A DNA stretch of 64,000 nucleotides from Rhodocollybia butyracea (lineage: Eukaryota > Basidiomycota > Agaricomycetes > Agaricales > Omphalotaceae): assembly GCA_015501585.1 (NCBI GenBank), contig JADNRY010000102.1, forward strand, positions 62,001 to 126,000. The letters are read 5' to 3'. The first letter of the stretch is position 1. Every line of letters begins with the position of its first letter. Made by a program: the position numbers and the translations under genes. Of the stretch, positions 1-12,433 are shown piece after piece. The notes beneath the pieces were generated by a model that ran no database searches, had not been told where the DNA came from, and saw only the letters and a program-made list of their open reading frames with translations.

Positions 1-1460
1 TACCCATGCATAAACAAGCTTTTAGGCCGCTTTGCTGGCATTCTAAATATGGTAATAAAACAGCTTTGACCGCAGCTATCGCTGTAATTTCGCTTCAGGG
101 ACCTATTATATATGTAAAGATACTATCTACACTCTTATAGGGCGGAATATCCATGTAGAAGCAGGCTTTTTAGGCCGCTTTTACTGTTTTGATGGCATTA
201 CCCAATTTGGTAATGCTCAGCCAGCTTTGACCGAACATCATCTAGATTTGATTTTTCAATGCAATCCATCCTCTTATGGTGCCTAATCCACCTCGGAGTA
301 GTGCTCAAATATTAATACATTATATATAGTCTTTTTGGGGCTAGCTACCATCCCAGAAATTGCCTAAATAGGCCCGTAAATAACCTATTTTCGTCCAGCC
401 ACCCAAAAGCTGCAATGAACAAGTCACATGACCTCATCAAATGCGAACACAGAGGGATTAAAATGCCCCTACACTCTTACTGTACAGTAGCTTACTGGGT
501 TTATTATCATAATCTCCACAACAGGTACTGGGGGTATTTAAATAATGCTACTGAAGCAGCTGGTATGCCAAGCGAGAGGATAGGGACTTCGTTAACAATG
601 ATCAATCTCTGCTGAAAAGAATCAGGAGATAATAAATAATAAGAGGCTTTAACTTTATTAATTTTTGCATTCTTCAAAATATAGACCTGTTTTTAATAAA
701 TCTACTTGGCCCAAAACATCTAAACGTCGTGAGGCTATGGAGTCTACCAAAGTTCCCAGTGGTATGCCATTTGAAGCTAGGAGATAAGAGGGTACTCTTC
801 GGGCGGAAACCCAGAAGTTCACCGCCCGTTCAATGCCCGTCTATTTTTTTTGGTTCGACTTGTTTAACTGCAATAGGTTTGATGCCCCCAGCAACTTGGT
901 GAGCTGGACTGCTGCACGGTGCGCTAGATGTTGAAGAGGTCATCTCTTGTTTTGACCGTTGGAGAAGAAACAAGGGACACGCCAAGAGAATGCAAACAAA
1001 ATGTACCGAGTGTAAACTTTATCCTCGATATAGTCAGCCTGACTCCGCTACCAACAAGACAGTCTCTCACAGTATACGGTACTCCTCGCATACGCATCCT
1101 ACTCTCCCTCCCCAAAAACGACCAAGCCTCTCACAGCATGCAGCTGCATATCTGCCACTTCTCTTCCACATCGCATACGTGCTTTACTCTCACCACGCAC
1201 TGAACCAATATCCATGTCCCAACGCTCTAATTGCATTCTACGTTGTTTATTCAATCATTGTCATCGTCGCCCGATTTCTGCATTAGATGGAACTGGAATA
1301 ATCTACATTACCAGAGAACAAGTGGGCTAGGTGATTTTGCTATGCTGCCGGTGTGTGGTGTGTGGTGCGTGCACATGTAGATTACAGAGTAACTTTTGAC
1401 TCTAAACTGAGGAAGAAATATGTATTCCCAAGTTGAACAAGTCAATAAGAGTATAATATG
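1..1460. other. Unassigned region with degenerate repeats
   Basis: I see no supportable gene. Two imperfect direct copies of a roughly 60-70-bp segment lie at about 20-77 and 167-235; both contain TTTTAGGCCGCTTT and CAGCTTTGACCG. Near 800-845 a stretch with GCCCGTTCAATGCCCGT resembles the central part of the CACTA-like foldback elements found later in the window, so this may be an old copy of that family. Confidence 0.4.
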
Positions 1461-1502
1461 TTCATTGTACTACTAGAAAATTGGTAAGAATAACTTCAAA
1501 CA

Positions 1503-1811
1503 ATGAAGTGGACTTGGTACTCAGTACTCTCAGTAACCACGCACGCACTTGCACGCAACATGCATGGACTGCATGGCAAAGTGTATGTGCCGCGAGAGCG
1601 AGTGATGGCCAACAGCTGTTGGATACTGAAGATTGGCATGACAAAGAATCTGGCCTGTAGGCTGAAGGAACATCGGCGGAACTGCCCCAATCCAAATCCT
1701 CAATTGTGGTGGTTCAAGGGCGTTGGATTCAGACGGCGTATTGGTGCGTGTACAATCGGGTTTTTTCTTTGTAGATCTAACGAGCTTGGGCAGAGGCATT
1801 GTTTCACCTAA
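1503..1811 (+). pseudogene. Possible GIY-YIG (T5orf172-like) domain fragment
   Basis: A short plus-strand frame contains a segment of about 30 residues (LKIGMTKNLACRLKEHRR followed by NCP) that matches the pattern of the T5orf172/MUG113-type GIY-YIG domain: a Lys-Ile-Gly strand, then a helix with the conserved Arg, then a Cys-Pro. The preceding YIG half is not clear, and downstream reading frames up to about 1980 are interrupted by stops. I read it as a decayed fragment. The identification rests on one motif and could be chance. Confidence 0.3.
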
Positions 1812-1814
1812 ATG

Positions 1815-4098
1815 TTGAGGCCATTTCTGGTGATAGGCCTCAGACTTTTGTAGGTTTTTGTTTCCTATCTGCGGCATTCCATTCACCTTACTCCAGGCCA
1901 CCGACAACACGTCGAACTTTTTATGCTTATGCCTCACCAGATCTCAACTGAGCTGCTCCCACTCTTTGCGCATCTTTCCTAAATCTAAATTGATTTTTTT
2001 GTACTTGAAAAATTGCTGTATTATTATTCGTGCTATAGAACACTTTGGCCGTTAACTGTGTATATGAAATTAATCACTGTTTTTGTTTTGAATACTGCTT
2101 TATTTACATTGTACAATATTGTATTACTGTATATTGTAGCTACAGTATTACAGGTTAATCATGGTTTGTAAATTGTCAATACTACTATAGTGCTTTCTTT
2201 TAAGTCCGGATTGCCGAAACAGATCATGATCAGTCAGCATGCGCGCGCTTATTCTATTTTGCGCCTGGATTCTTACCGCCATGTCCAAACTCAACTCTAG
2301 GATGCCTTTATTGCTGCAAATAGAGTGTGAATGACTGGGAAGGCCAAACTTCTCTTGCCTCTTCATCTCTTTTCCGAATCTTTCTTGACAACACTGACTC
2401 TGACAGCGTTATATACGGCAAGCCTCAAATCCACCTTTGGCGCTACACTGGGCTGAGAAAGATACCGGAAATTGTTGGGTCGATTCGTGCCCCTTGGCTC
2501 AAACCCGTTGGCATATGCTGAGCTTGTAGAGCAGCTTCATACGATCTCGAGGGTCTGTGGCTCCACGCTTCTTGCAGATTGTGTGCTCGATTTTGGAATT
2601 TTTATCTAGGCTCTGTATCTCAACTTCACTCCAGGTTTGCCGTCCTCTCGCATTCTTTTTTCCGGCCCCAGTTCTATGCTGTATGGTTAAGAGCATGGCG
2701 TATAATCGGGCCCATAGCTTATTCACGGCGGCTCTGTACTTCCTCTCCATGTCAGTAAGTTTTCTAGTTCTTCCTGACTCTCGTGATCAACCGCTGACGC
2801 TGAAGAGCTGCAGGCTCAATGAAGATGTGCAATCCAATGATGACACGCCTCGTGTCGATCGTGGAAAAGCTATCTCTTTGTTTGTCTGCCCTATATATTT
2901 ACCAGCATCTGTAATTCCACTCGCTCTTTCACCATCTCGCATCTTTGCCAATGGCCTCTCCGAATACTCCTCCTCTACCCAGGCGTTTTATCATCATTTC
3001 TTTTCCAATTGGACGTGGCCGTGGCCATAGTGAGGGTGTGTCTCTCAAACCGTCTATTGCTCTTTTACTCATTCGCTCAATCAACCTACATAGTGGCTCA
3101 CAATCGGGCTATTCCCATCCCTATTCCAACCAACCACCACTCACGTCAAACCCAAAAGGAGCTGCTCAACATCATGCCGGTTGGGTTTATCATAGGGGTT
3201 TTTGTAGGGAATATTGACCGCGTTGCCAATTGTGAGCTCGTTGCTCGTTTGGGTTCTATGAAAACTGCCAACGCGTTTCTTCAGGTGTTCTCCCCCTTCC
3301 CATCGACTTGGACGCCATTGTCAATAACTTTGCTATTTTCATTGTTCCTCTTTCTGCTCTTTGTCTCAAAACCTGGGTAAGCATGCAATATCCTCGAGTC
3401 TGTGGCACTCTTTAACCATGCCATAGCTTGCTATATACGTCGCCATCGTCATTACAGTGATGGTCGTCGCCCTTTTCCGTAGAAGTCGTGCTCATATGGA
3501 ATAGTAGGAAAGAATGGTGTCGGTTCTCAGGAAAGGTCACAATTGCACTGGTGGCAAACTGGCTCAAATTAAGTAGCTATTCCTGACCAAAGAACATGAG
3601 ATTTCTGTAGCATTAGTACTGCTTGAATATCAGTTGGCTACTCTGCCTTCACAACTGGAACATGTCAGCTCTGAGCATTGATCCCAGTATTAAACGCCTC
3701 TGGTTAGGCTGAATGTGGTAAAGTATTGATACAGGCTTTCCACTGGCTCAACTCAAGTAGCAATTGAATGGACACCCAAGTGTTGAGCACGGGCTTTGAA
3801 TGGGCGTTGAAAAACTCAATTCCGGTAGCAATGTTGACACGAAGTTGCCAATTGTTATTCGGCTACTCAATCCGTCCCTTGCTTTCCTCCTTTCTCAAAG
3901 TCAGCGTGGCGCACGTGAAAGCAGTGTGAACGCGGCGAGCTAATTCCTTTGATATTGGTTGATCGATGCCATGGTACAATTAATGGAAGAGCTCTGTCCC
4001 TCTCTGCAAGCTATCTACGTGAACAAAGAATTGGAAAGTGAGCTTATGCATCAGCTTCAAATTTGAGCATCAATATCTCAATTTTAATTATGTGGTAA
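1815..4098. other. Region without a recognisable gene
   Basis: A minus-strand frame at 2499-2750 is basic and free of stops for 83 codons but matches nothing I recognise. Open plus-strand frames at 2557-3380 change frame and look like chance. Around 3540-3840 a degenerate unit with CTGGCTCAA and AAGTAGCAATTG recurs two to three times. No remaining integrase or second LTR of the neighbouring gypsy element is visible here. Confidence 0.4.
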
Positions 4099-4522
4099 AG
4101 CATTGAGATGTCCAAGCAATGGGTGAGCACCCTTTCTCAGCCCTCAAGTCGCCTGTTCAGTGACCAGTGAAAGCCCATTCAATGCCCACTCATTGCCCGT
4201 TGCTTTTTGCGGCTGAAATATAAAACATATTTCAAAGGAGATAAATATTGAAATATGGAACCTTTTTCGCAGGAAATATCATATATATTTCAGCAGCAAT
4301 TAGGCTGGATAGTACTCTGAAGCATGGAGATGTCCAAGCAATGCGTGAGCACCCTTTCTCAGCCCTCAAGTTGCCTGTTCAGCAACCAGTGAAAGCCCAT
4401 TCAATGCCCACTCATTGCCCGTTGCTTTTTGCGGCTGAAATATAAAACATATTTCAAAGGAGATAAATATTGAAATATGGAACCTTTTTCGCAGGAAATA
4501 TCATATATATTTCAGCAGCAAT
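4099..4522. repeat. 222-bp tandem duplication
   Basis: Bases 4099-4300 and 4321-4522 are near-identical with a constant offset of 222 bp. Both units contain GAGATGTCCAAGCAATG, GCCCATTCAATGCCCACTC and CAGGAAATATCATATATATT. The duplication lies inside the right half of a CACTA-like MITE. Confidence 0.9.
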
Positions 4523-4799
4523 TGGAGCTGAAAAAGATAATCTGATCCGGCAGAAATATTGGCCGGAATATCACTTCTTTCTCGGCGGAAATTTAAGAGA
4601 TGTAACTACAGTAAAATATGAGTATTTACAATATATATTTCAGTGGAGATAGGGAGCATAATATATGATCTTTTTCGGCATATATTACTGGAGAAATATA
4701 TGTAATTTTCCTTAGGAGATATGAACCGAAATAGGGTTTGAAATATATGATATTTCTCTATCCCTTTTTCGGCAGACATATACCCAGGTGCTGGCAGTG
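4099..4799. mobile_element. Right half of a CACTA-like foldback MITE
   Basis: The segment ends in GGTGCTGGCAGTG at 4799, the same terminus (TACTGGCAGTG) as the two complete elements at 17636 and 20842. It also shares their motifs: CCCTTTTTCGG near the end and a central GCCCGTTGCTTTTTGCGGC. The end abuts an interrupted integrase frame, so the element inserted into the gypsy element. I cannot find the matching CACTGCCAG left end, so the left half and the rest of the gypsy element appear to be deleted. Confidence 0.7.
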
Positions 4800-7640
4800 A
4801 AACATGCAAGACAAACAACTCGGCAAGTTGCTCAGAGGTGATAGTGTCGTAAGTAGGAATAAAAATGGCTTGCTTCGAAGCGCAATCCACAATAACCAAG
4901 ATAGCTGTATAGCCATCAGAATCCGGAAGTTGTTCAATGAAATCCATAGAAATGGAATCCCATGGTCATGTCGGAACTGGTAAAGGTTTGAGTAATCCGT
5001 AAGGCCGATGGTGGCGAGACTTGTTCCAACCACACACAGTGCAGGAAGAAACATAATCCCAAACAAAGGTCCGAATCTTGGGCCAGGTGTATTGACGTCG
5101 GATAGACTCTAGAGTCCAATTTTGACTGAAATGTCCGGATAGTGGATGATCGCAGAGTGGAATGGTTGGGGACGAAGATCCGATCATCTAAGCGTAATAG
5201 TCCATCAGAACCTACTTTCCATCGGGACTCAGTCAGAGCTTTTGCAAGCTCAAGACCTTGAACTGTCTGGGGATCGAGCGCGAGTGAAGACCAAATGGAC
5301 TGGTGAAGTGAATTGATGTCCATAACTACCGAAGCTGCGAGGGCTGGACCTTCAAGGAAAGTAGCTTGGAGCGACACGGTCAATTGCTCGTTAGTAAAGA
5401 TAGGTCTGAAGTTGTGTGGATTAACTTGTGCGTAGCTGTTATCCCCTCTTTTGGGTAGATGTCCCAACATCTAGTGATGGAGTCCGGTTTTTTGCGGAGT
5501 TTTCCGGGGCGAAAGCGAATAACCATGTTGAAGGTGTGAAGGTATTCGGACCACCAAACCTGTCGCCAAGTTAGTACTTTAGTAGTAGAAAAATACTCGA
5601 GGTTCTTGTGGTCAGTCACCACGTCAACGGGATCTCCAGAGCCTTCCAGATAGTGCCGCCAGGCTTTAAAAGCCTCAAAGATGGCCAAGAGCTCTTTGTC
5701 ATGAGTGTCATAGTTGAGCTTGGTGGCGTGGAATGTCTGAGAGAGGAATGCGATCAGATGGATTTCGCTGTCCGAAAGCCAAATAGAGAGGATGGCTGCA
5801 AGAGCGTAATCAGAAGCATCAGTTTCCACAATAAGTGGCCGATTGCGTTCCCAATGGGCCAGGATCGGGGTGTGAGTGAAAGCATATTTCAGCTTGTCGA
5901 AGGAATCCTGACATGCTGAAGTCCAGAGCCAAGCTATACCCTTCCGAGTAAGCCGAGTCATTGGCACAACAATGTCACTATAGTTAAAAATAAAACATTG
6001 GTAGAAATTAGCGAAACCGAGAAAGGATTGAACATCCTTGACTTTGCACGGAACGGGCCAGTCAACAATAGTCTTAACCTTATCCTCGGCCATGGTTAAA
6101 CCCGAAAGAGAGAGAATGTAGCCGAGGTATTCCACCGTATCAACTGACCAGAAGCACTTTGCCGGGTTGAGGAAAAGACCGTTTTCCCGAAGTCGGCAAA
6201 GGACTTCCCGGACATGCTCCCGATGTAATTCCGGGTTGTCCGAGTAGATAAGAATGTCGTCCAGGTATACAATGACACAAACATCAAGCATGTCAGAGAA
6301 AATGTTGTTGACAAACCTTTGAAAAGCTGCCGGGGCGTTAGTAAGACCGAAAGGCATAACTAACCATTTGTAGGAACCCCATTGGGTCCGGAAGGTAGTC
6401 TTCCATTTGTCACCATTGGCAATTCAGACGAGATGATAGGTGTGAGCCAAGTCGAGTTTGGTGTAGATTTGAGCTTTTTTTGGAGTGTCCAAAAGATCTG
6501 AAATCAGAGGCAGAGGGTAGCGATCCTTCTTGGTAATTTTGTTGAGACCTTGGAAGTCCACACAAAGCCGAAGCTTCCCATCCTTTTTGGGAACAAAAAG
6601 GACCAGGGTGCCATGCGGCAAGGAAGGCCGAATCACTCCCATAGCAAGTTGCTTGTCCAAGAACTCGCGAAGAGCCTGCTGCTCTGTCGGAGAGAGAGGG
6701 TAAAGGTGACTGAGCGGAGGCTCAGCACCATCCACCAGATCAATTGATGCGACCTCATCAAAAACGTCAGTGAAATCAAGGTAGTCTGAGGGGATCAGAG
6801 GAGCTTTGGATGAAGCTTTCCAAGCAGTGGGGCCAGTGGCCGCAAACTGTGCCGAAACTTCTGGGTCAATAACCCTAAGAAGAGTAGGCTCCCTACCTGA
6901 ATCTTGACAAGCCCTGTGGAAGGCAGCGGCACCAACAAGTGCGATATCGACCCCAGGCCCGGTCTCTGTGCATGAGGCCATCTGCGCGACTGAAGCGTAG
7001 GAATAGATGGGTTCAAAAGGAAACCTGTCCACAAGGGGACGAGGCTGGCGAGAGTGAGTCCGAGAGGGCGGCGCAGGCGGCTGCCAAATCGGAGTAGAGG
7101 TTTGTCCCAAAGAGGAGACAGATGCTTTCAGTCCTAATGCGGAGCCAAAGAGCGAAGACGTCTGAGCGGAAGCAGAATGCTCGGTGTTACGGAAATGTAT
7201 GGTTCTGGTGACCCAGTCAATCAATGGATTGTAGCGGGACAAGAAACTGTATCCTAAAACAGCTTTACAAGATGAATCCAAGGAAGTGACATAAAACGTC
7301 AAAGGTAGCAGCCTGCCAGATGGAAACTGAACTTCCAAAGTAGCAACTTTGGAGATTGGTTGCCGAGAAAGGGACCCATCAAAAAGTCGGAGATTGATCA
7401 GCGGAATCGGAGAAGTTGGAATAGAGTTTAAATTCACATAACAAGAATCAATGAAACAATTGGTAGAACCAGAGTCTACGAGAGTAATAAACTTCAAAAG
7501 AGCGGAGGATTCATTGGAATCCTCAGGAACAGGGAATTCAGTAGATAAAGAAATTGTAAGTGATCGTTCATAATCAGAAAGAGCGGATGTGTTGAGATAG
7601 ACTTCCCCAGAGGCACGAACCTGATCAACGCAGCTCCTGT
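4800..7640 (-). pseudogene. Pol of the truncated gypsy element (protease, RT, RNase H, partial integrase)
   Basis: The aspartic protease is marked by TLVDSGSTNCF near 7480. The RT has LRLCVDFQGLNKIT, MPFGLTNAPAAFQ and the catalytic VYLDDILIYS. RNase H begins with VETDASDYALAAIL. The integrase keeps its zinc-binding tail (CTVCGWNKS) and the first catalytic Asp in MDFIEQLPDSDGYTAILVIV, then stops at the MITE boundary at 4799. An in-frame TGA at 6424-6426 lies where the family has Arg (HLV-R-IANGDKW). Another TGA at 4966-4968 precedes PWDSISMDF, again an expected Arg. One-base frameshifts lie near 5455 and 5150. Both stops fit CGA to TGA transitions. Confidence 0.9.
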
Positions 7641-7667
7641 TTTGTACCGGGGTCCAGGAGCTGTGGA

Positions 7668-10092
7668 CTATTCTTCCGAACCAGCATTGGTTGGATTAGT
7701 CGCAGATTCCTCGGTAGAAGTGGCGCGGGCGCGAGAATCGCCGGACCTCTTCTTATCACAATTCTCCGCTTTATGCTTTCCACCACAAATCATGCAGAGA
7801 CCTCCCTTCTTTCGGTGTTCCACTTCGGAGGGCTTGAGGCGACCGTCAGCGCCGAGAAGGTTGGCATAGGGCTTCGGTGCAGAGCTGACCAAAGATGCAG
7901 ATTTGTGGTTGTTGTTCCAAGGCTTTTTCGGTTGTTGCCCAGAGCTTTGGGAGGCATTGTTCGGTTTGTTAAAACCAGAGTTCTGTGAAGAGTTATTTTG
8001 AGAGGAAGAGTTTGAAGAACCCTTTTTCATTGGAGAGGAAGTTTTACTGCCGGAGCCACCTCCGGAACTCATTGCGACCTCTCTTTTATGTTCTTCATTA
8101 CGCCACCAGTGCTGATTATCTATTTCAAGCACTTTCGTGCGATATGCGGAAAGCATTGCCAGCGTCGGACCGTGAACCATTTTGTCCTTGATCCTAGTAG
8201 CCAAACCACGCTGATAAGCCCATTTAAGAGTGACGTCATCCCATCCTGTCATTGCCGCCAAGGTGTTGAATTGGGTGTTGTACTTCCGAACTTGCTCATT
8301 CTCCTTCATCCAAATTAGAGATGTCCATGAGTCCGGATCCAAGTATACTTGGATCCGGAGCGCAAGTACTTGTGGCCTAAAAGGCCTGACTTGTGACCCG
8401 CGGCTGACTCATGGGAAACGGGTCACTGACTTGCAAGTATTACTTGCGGGTCTCACAAGTACTTGTGGATCCGCACACTAATCAAGTAGTTACAGCTATA
8501 TTCACAAGTATTTACCATTATTTACTTGCATACAGTGATTGTACAGTGTATAATGCTATTAAAAACCTGTACCTTACTTGTTACACTAATTTCATACTAT
8601 GGTATGAAGTAAAAATGTACTGACAGTTAGGCGTTGGATTGTAGACAGCCTACGGCGATTGGGCGCTAAAATAAGCGCTCAGTCGCTGTGAGCTGTCTAC
8701 AACCTCAAACATGTGTGGCAGTACTTGATAAGTACTATAATAAATATGATACTATTAATTACTGTAAGTTTTGATCACCAACAACAAATATAGTCACACA
8801 AGTACTTGCAAGTCAACCAAAAATTGCAAATGTCTGACTTGTGACCCGCGCCTGACCCGTGGGAAATGGATCCTGGGATCCGCAAGTCACATACTTGCGG
8901 GTTTTCCCACGGATCTTACCTGTGAGTACTTGTGAAGACTTGCACTCGTGGACATCTCTAATCCAAATATTACCGAGCTTATCCTCGGCTTCACCCTGGG
9001 TGTCGAAAAGACCAAAATGGTCTTGACGTTCCTTCACGAGTGCCGAGAAGGAATTCATCCATGCCGGGGGGTTCATCGGGTTCAGATCCAGAATGTCCGG
9101 TACGAACCATTCCCGAGCGGATCCGCTAAGGAAGGAAAGAGCATACATGACCTTTTTCTGGTCAGTGAAGTATGAAGGGTGGTCAATAAAGACTAAGGAA
9201 AGGGAAACGAGAAACTCCTTGAGTTTCCGAGGTTCAGAGCCGTCAAATTTGTCGGGCTCCTTGACTTTGGCTTTGGCTTCTGATGGTTTGGTAGACTTGC
9301 CACCAAGGAGGGTCAAAGCGTTTGCAATGGACTCAATGGAACCTCCAAATTTGTCCATGAGCTCCAATACTGCGCCGGCATCAGGCTGGCCGCGAGCATT
9401 GATATATCTTGCACTTCGACAGGGACCACCAGGGGGACCACCACCACCACCATTACCTGGGGGGGAGGCGGAGGAGGACCACCACGACCTCCACCATCAC
9501 CGTTATTGGGGTCGTGCGGAGATCCAGGGGGTCCAGGAGGATCAGGAGGGAAATTTCCTTCACCTTGGTCAAAGTCCTCAGGGAGATCACCGGGATTTGG
9601 GTCATCACCACCTCCATCATTGCGATTGTCATTACCATGAACAGAGCCATGGGTTTCTTCTTCGGGCTCCGGTTCTCCTGGTTGCTCCACAATCGGAGGC
9701 TGGTTGGACATGGTTGTAGTAGGAGACCGGTTGCCTGCGAGCAAAGCTCCTTGGAGTTGTTCAGCAAAGGAAGTAGAAGGAGTTGGAGTGATTCTTCCAT
9801 GACGAGGAGTGAGGATTAGTGCAGGACCACTTGCACTGGGAATTTCTTTAATGTCGTATTGATCAACGTTGATGTTACCTAGAACTGCCTCAGTAGAGAC
9901 AGAAGTGTTCAGAACATCTGTTGCAGGACCGAATCCACCCGAGCCATGTTGGCGAGGGTTTCCGGCCGCAGAAACAGAATTGTTGTAAGGCACAAATGAC
10001 TGAGCATTGGCCAAGAAAGGATTAGGAGTCTCGGTTGGTTGGATCCGAGTCTCAGAGACTGTCCGAATTCTAGGAGGTTTTCTTGGAGGCAT
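7668..10092 (-). pseudogene. Gag of the truncated gypsy element (interrupted)
   Basis: The frame starts with MPPRKPPRIRT, runs through a Gly/Pro-rich linker, then a retrotransposon Gag domain (EPDKFDGSEPRKLKEFL, later SGSAREWF), and ends in a zinc knuckle CMICGGKHKAENC (C-x2-C-x4-H-x4-C) about 30 residues before the stop at 7668. Two lesions break it: a one-base slip in the homopolymer tract near 9455-9470, and a MITE at 8316-8960. Across the MITE and its duplicated 8 bp the Gag frame resumes cleanly, so the insertion is simple. Confidence 0.88.
8316..8960. mobile_element. hAT-like MITE with 8-bp target duplication
   Basis: A 645-bp insertion is bounded by inverted ends TAGAGATGTCCA(T/C)GAGT and flanked on both sides by ATCCAAAT (8308-8315 and 8961-8968). 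An 8-bp duplication with a TAGAGATG-type terminus is characteristic of hAT elements. It has no coding capacity. The interior repeats ACTTGTG and ACTTGCAAGT motifs and carries a short stem near 8631-8702 (GTAGACAGC and GCTGTCTAC). Confidence 0.88.
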
Positions 10093-10116
10093 TTAAAACA
10101 GTTTTGTCAGATACGG

Positions 10117-10737
10117 TGTTAACAAGTACAAGTTTAAATATACTGTTAAGATCGTGCAAGACCGGAGGGCCTGAGTCGGGACTGAGAGGGATATATCAAC
10201 AAAGTTAGTCTCGGACCAATATTGGAGATGATAGAGAGAGTGGGACATGTGGTATAGCTATTAGCTAGACCCTTGTCATGCTGAGTAGTCCCAAAGAGAG
10301 AGACCAAGATAGATTTGGCCTATGAAGGGCTGAAGAGTATAAAGACGAGAGTACTAAGACAGAACTTAGTTGGACAGAGTGTCTTAGTTATCCAAGTTGA
10401 TATTTAAACTGAGGTCTACATTACAAAGTACCACTACTTATATACTAATGGAAAAGACAATAGCCGGGGACGAGTTCGGGAGACCGAAGTAAGTAATATC
10501 AATATAAGACAATAGTAATGAATGATTCGGGAAGGTAATAGATTCATAAGATAATAAGGACCAGTGATGTGATAGTCCGAATGAGTCTGAGACCTTCTGG
10601 TATTGGATGAAGATAAGATGTGAGAGATAAAGGAATTGATGAGATAAGTATTGGAAAGGAATCAGAGAGATGCCAGACTGATGGCCATGATGATCCAAAG
10701 GTGATCTGAGACTCAGCGAGTCGGCATGATCGTAACA
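10117..10737 (-). repeat. 5' LTR of the truncated gypsy element
   Basis: The segment starts TGTTAACA and ends GTAACA, so it has TGTTA...TAACA inverted ends, and lies directly upstream (minus sense) of the gag start at 10092. Length is 621 bp. No second copy is in the window, so the boundaries rest on the terminal motif and position only. Confidence 0.6.
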
Positions 10738-10862
10738 CTGATCTACAACCATCAGTGGGGACAGGGGAGGTAGCCAAACTCAATGTCACGATTTAGGTGT
10801 GCACTGACATGTACCACATCCACCGTTGACACGTGAAACCCATTGGAAGCAGGAGGGAATAA

Positions 10863-11200
10863 TGGTCAAGTGAAACAGAAATCATAAGAAATCAAAATTA
10901 AGGAACACAAAATTATACCAGAAATAAACCTGACCCGTCTGACTGCTATGGTCCACCCCTGGCCAAACTGAAGAGTGGAATCGATAGAGAGGATGCTGAG
11001 GGTCCTGGAGAAATGTATTTCGAGTAAACAAATTGTGTCAATAAGTGGAGGAATGGCCAGCAAAGTCAATGTGAATTTGTAATAATGGCCATCAGTGATT
11101 TTGATGTGCCAAATCACCGATAACTATATCCGGCTTGCTGAAAGAGTTGTGTCTTCCCATCCAGAGGGAGGTAAAGGAAAAGGGAGAGAAGGTAGAGAGC
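10863..11200. repeat. Repeat copy A, inverted relative to 15330-15730
   Basis: The sequence from GTCAAGTGAAAC through AAATCAAAATTAAGGAACA, GGCCAAACTGAAGAGTGGA and GGGTCCTG matches the reverse complement of 15330-15730 with substitutions and small gaps. The pair encloses the proteasome pseudogene and the miniature LTR element. I cannot tell whether they are the termini of one composite element or independent copies of one repeat. Confidence 0.75.
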
Positions 11201-11439
11201 AGGTGTGGGTGTGCAGAGCTTTGGTTTGTGGATTCCAGATCCTATTTCTACAGAAGAGCTGAGGGCGGTGAGCTGAATAGTCACATTGATTGTAGAGTAT
11301 TAGAAAAATAATTACAATCTGATACTGATTAGGTGAGAAGAATTGGAACTTGTTACATTTGAAGTAACACTAGAAATTATACAGGCCATACAGATGGATT
11401 TTACTGTATTTGTGTCTAATACCCTCTGCAAATGACCAG

Positions 11440-12433
11440 TTTGTCTCAACACTGTGGGACTCCGGGATCACCACTCCATCTGCAGATATTTTGGCAATTT
11501 GATATATGCATAAGCAATAAAGAAGTCAAAATAAAAAATTGACACACCTTGTTCAGACTTTGTGTGTCGCAGTAAAACAACACCTTCATACATTGTTCAA
11601 GAATCTTTGCAGCTTTGTCCTTGGTGAGTGTATCTTTGTTCCCTTCAACAGCCTTACAAAGGAGCGGTTGCACAATATACGATCTGTGTCCCATGGCCAG
11701 TGTTGAAGCAGAGTAAGTGGTACCAAGAAGATCCACATATGATAGAAATCTATACCAAATTATCAGCCAATCTCGATGTATAATGTAGGCCCCACGTACC
11801 TCTTCCCATCCTTGAATCCACCAACAATCAATGTGTGTTCCATAATGGGTCCATCTTTGACCTCTGTGCATTCATGATGTGCAAGAGGTATTCGTGAATC
11901 TCACTAGGTCCCAGAGAATTCAGACATCATGCTCCATAAATTCTCCAATCATTAACTCATCAAGCAGCGCCTGGATGTACTGGAAGTCAGACATGTCGCC
12001 CCCTGCACCGATAACAGTGTTGGTTCCAAGTTGGTTCCAACGGGGTGTAGACAATGTATGTCCTTGAAACAAGCAAGCAAGCCATATGAAGCTGGAAGTC
12101 GAGAAAGAAAAGGTTACATATTGAGGAAGAGAAACAATGTATACTATGGAACACCATCTTTATTACTTGATAGCAAGGACACTTGTGCCCATCACAATAG
12201 ACTGCCTATACACAGGGTTAGTCATTATCTTCTTCATCTGAGAAGCCACTGCTGAACTCCTGCTGAAAGCACATCAACTTCTCCCTTATACATTCACTGA
12301 GCAACTGGATATGTGCTGTACACATCAAAGGTGTCCTTTTACTGGGTAAGAATGGTGTTAGTAGCAAGGACTGGAAGTAATTAGTGAATTCGAAATATAC
12401 CAGGTGACCCCATTGCATAGGAAAATGGTCCAT
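11440..12433 (-). pseudogene. Proteasome subunit beta type-4 (beta-7) pseudogene
   Basis: Minus-strand fragments in several frames reproduce the PSMB4/PRE4 protein in order: MDHFPMQWG (12433), the mature N-terminal region around IVMGTSVLAIK (about 12190), GAGGDMSDFQYIQALLDEL (about 11990), RFLSYVDLLGTTYSASTLA (about 11740) and LEQCMKVLFY...SLNK (about 11560). The functional protein is a non-catalytic beta subunit of the 20S core. Stops and frameshifts occur throughout, for example after EHDV near 11930. Intervening AT-rich segments sit where introns would be, so this is a DNA-level copy, not a processed retrocopy. Conserved Arg residues have become Cys or Gln (FYRDAR to FYCDTQ, LLRKAVE to LLCKAVE), as expected from CpG transitions. 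No intact parent is in the window. Confidence 0.85.

Larger units (their letters stand above)
4800..10737 (-). mobile_element. Truncated, decayed Ty3/gypsy LTR retrotransposon
   Basis: On the minus strand the order is LTR, gag, protease, reverse transcriptase, RNase H, integrase, which is the Ty3/gypsy order. Only the 5' LTR (10117-10737) is present. The 3' end is lost within the integrase core at 4799/4800. The coding region carries at least two CGA-to-TGA stops, about three one-base frameshifts and a 645-bp MITE insertion, so the copy is not autonomous. It is much older than the element at 31070-43421 and belongs to a different gypsy lineage. Confidence 0.9.

Noticed and set aside
5608..5919. 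Plus-strand frame of 103 codons within the gypsy pol region
   Set aside because: It lies opposite conserved RNase H coding sequence and shows no family pattern.
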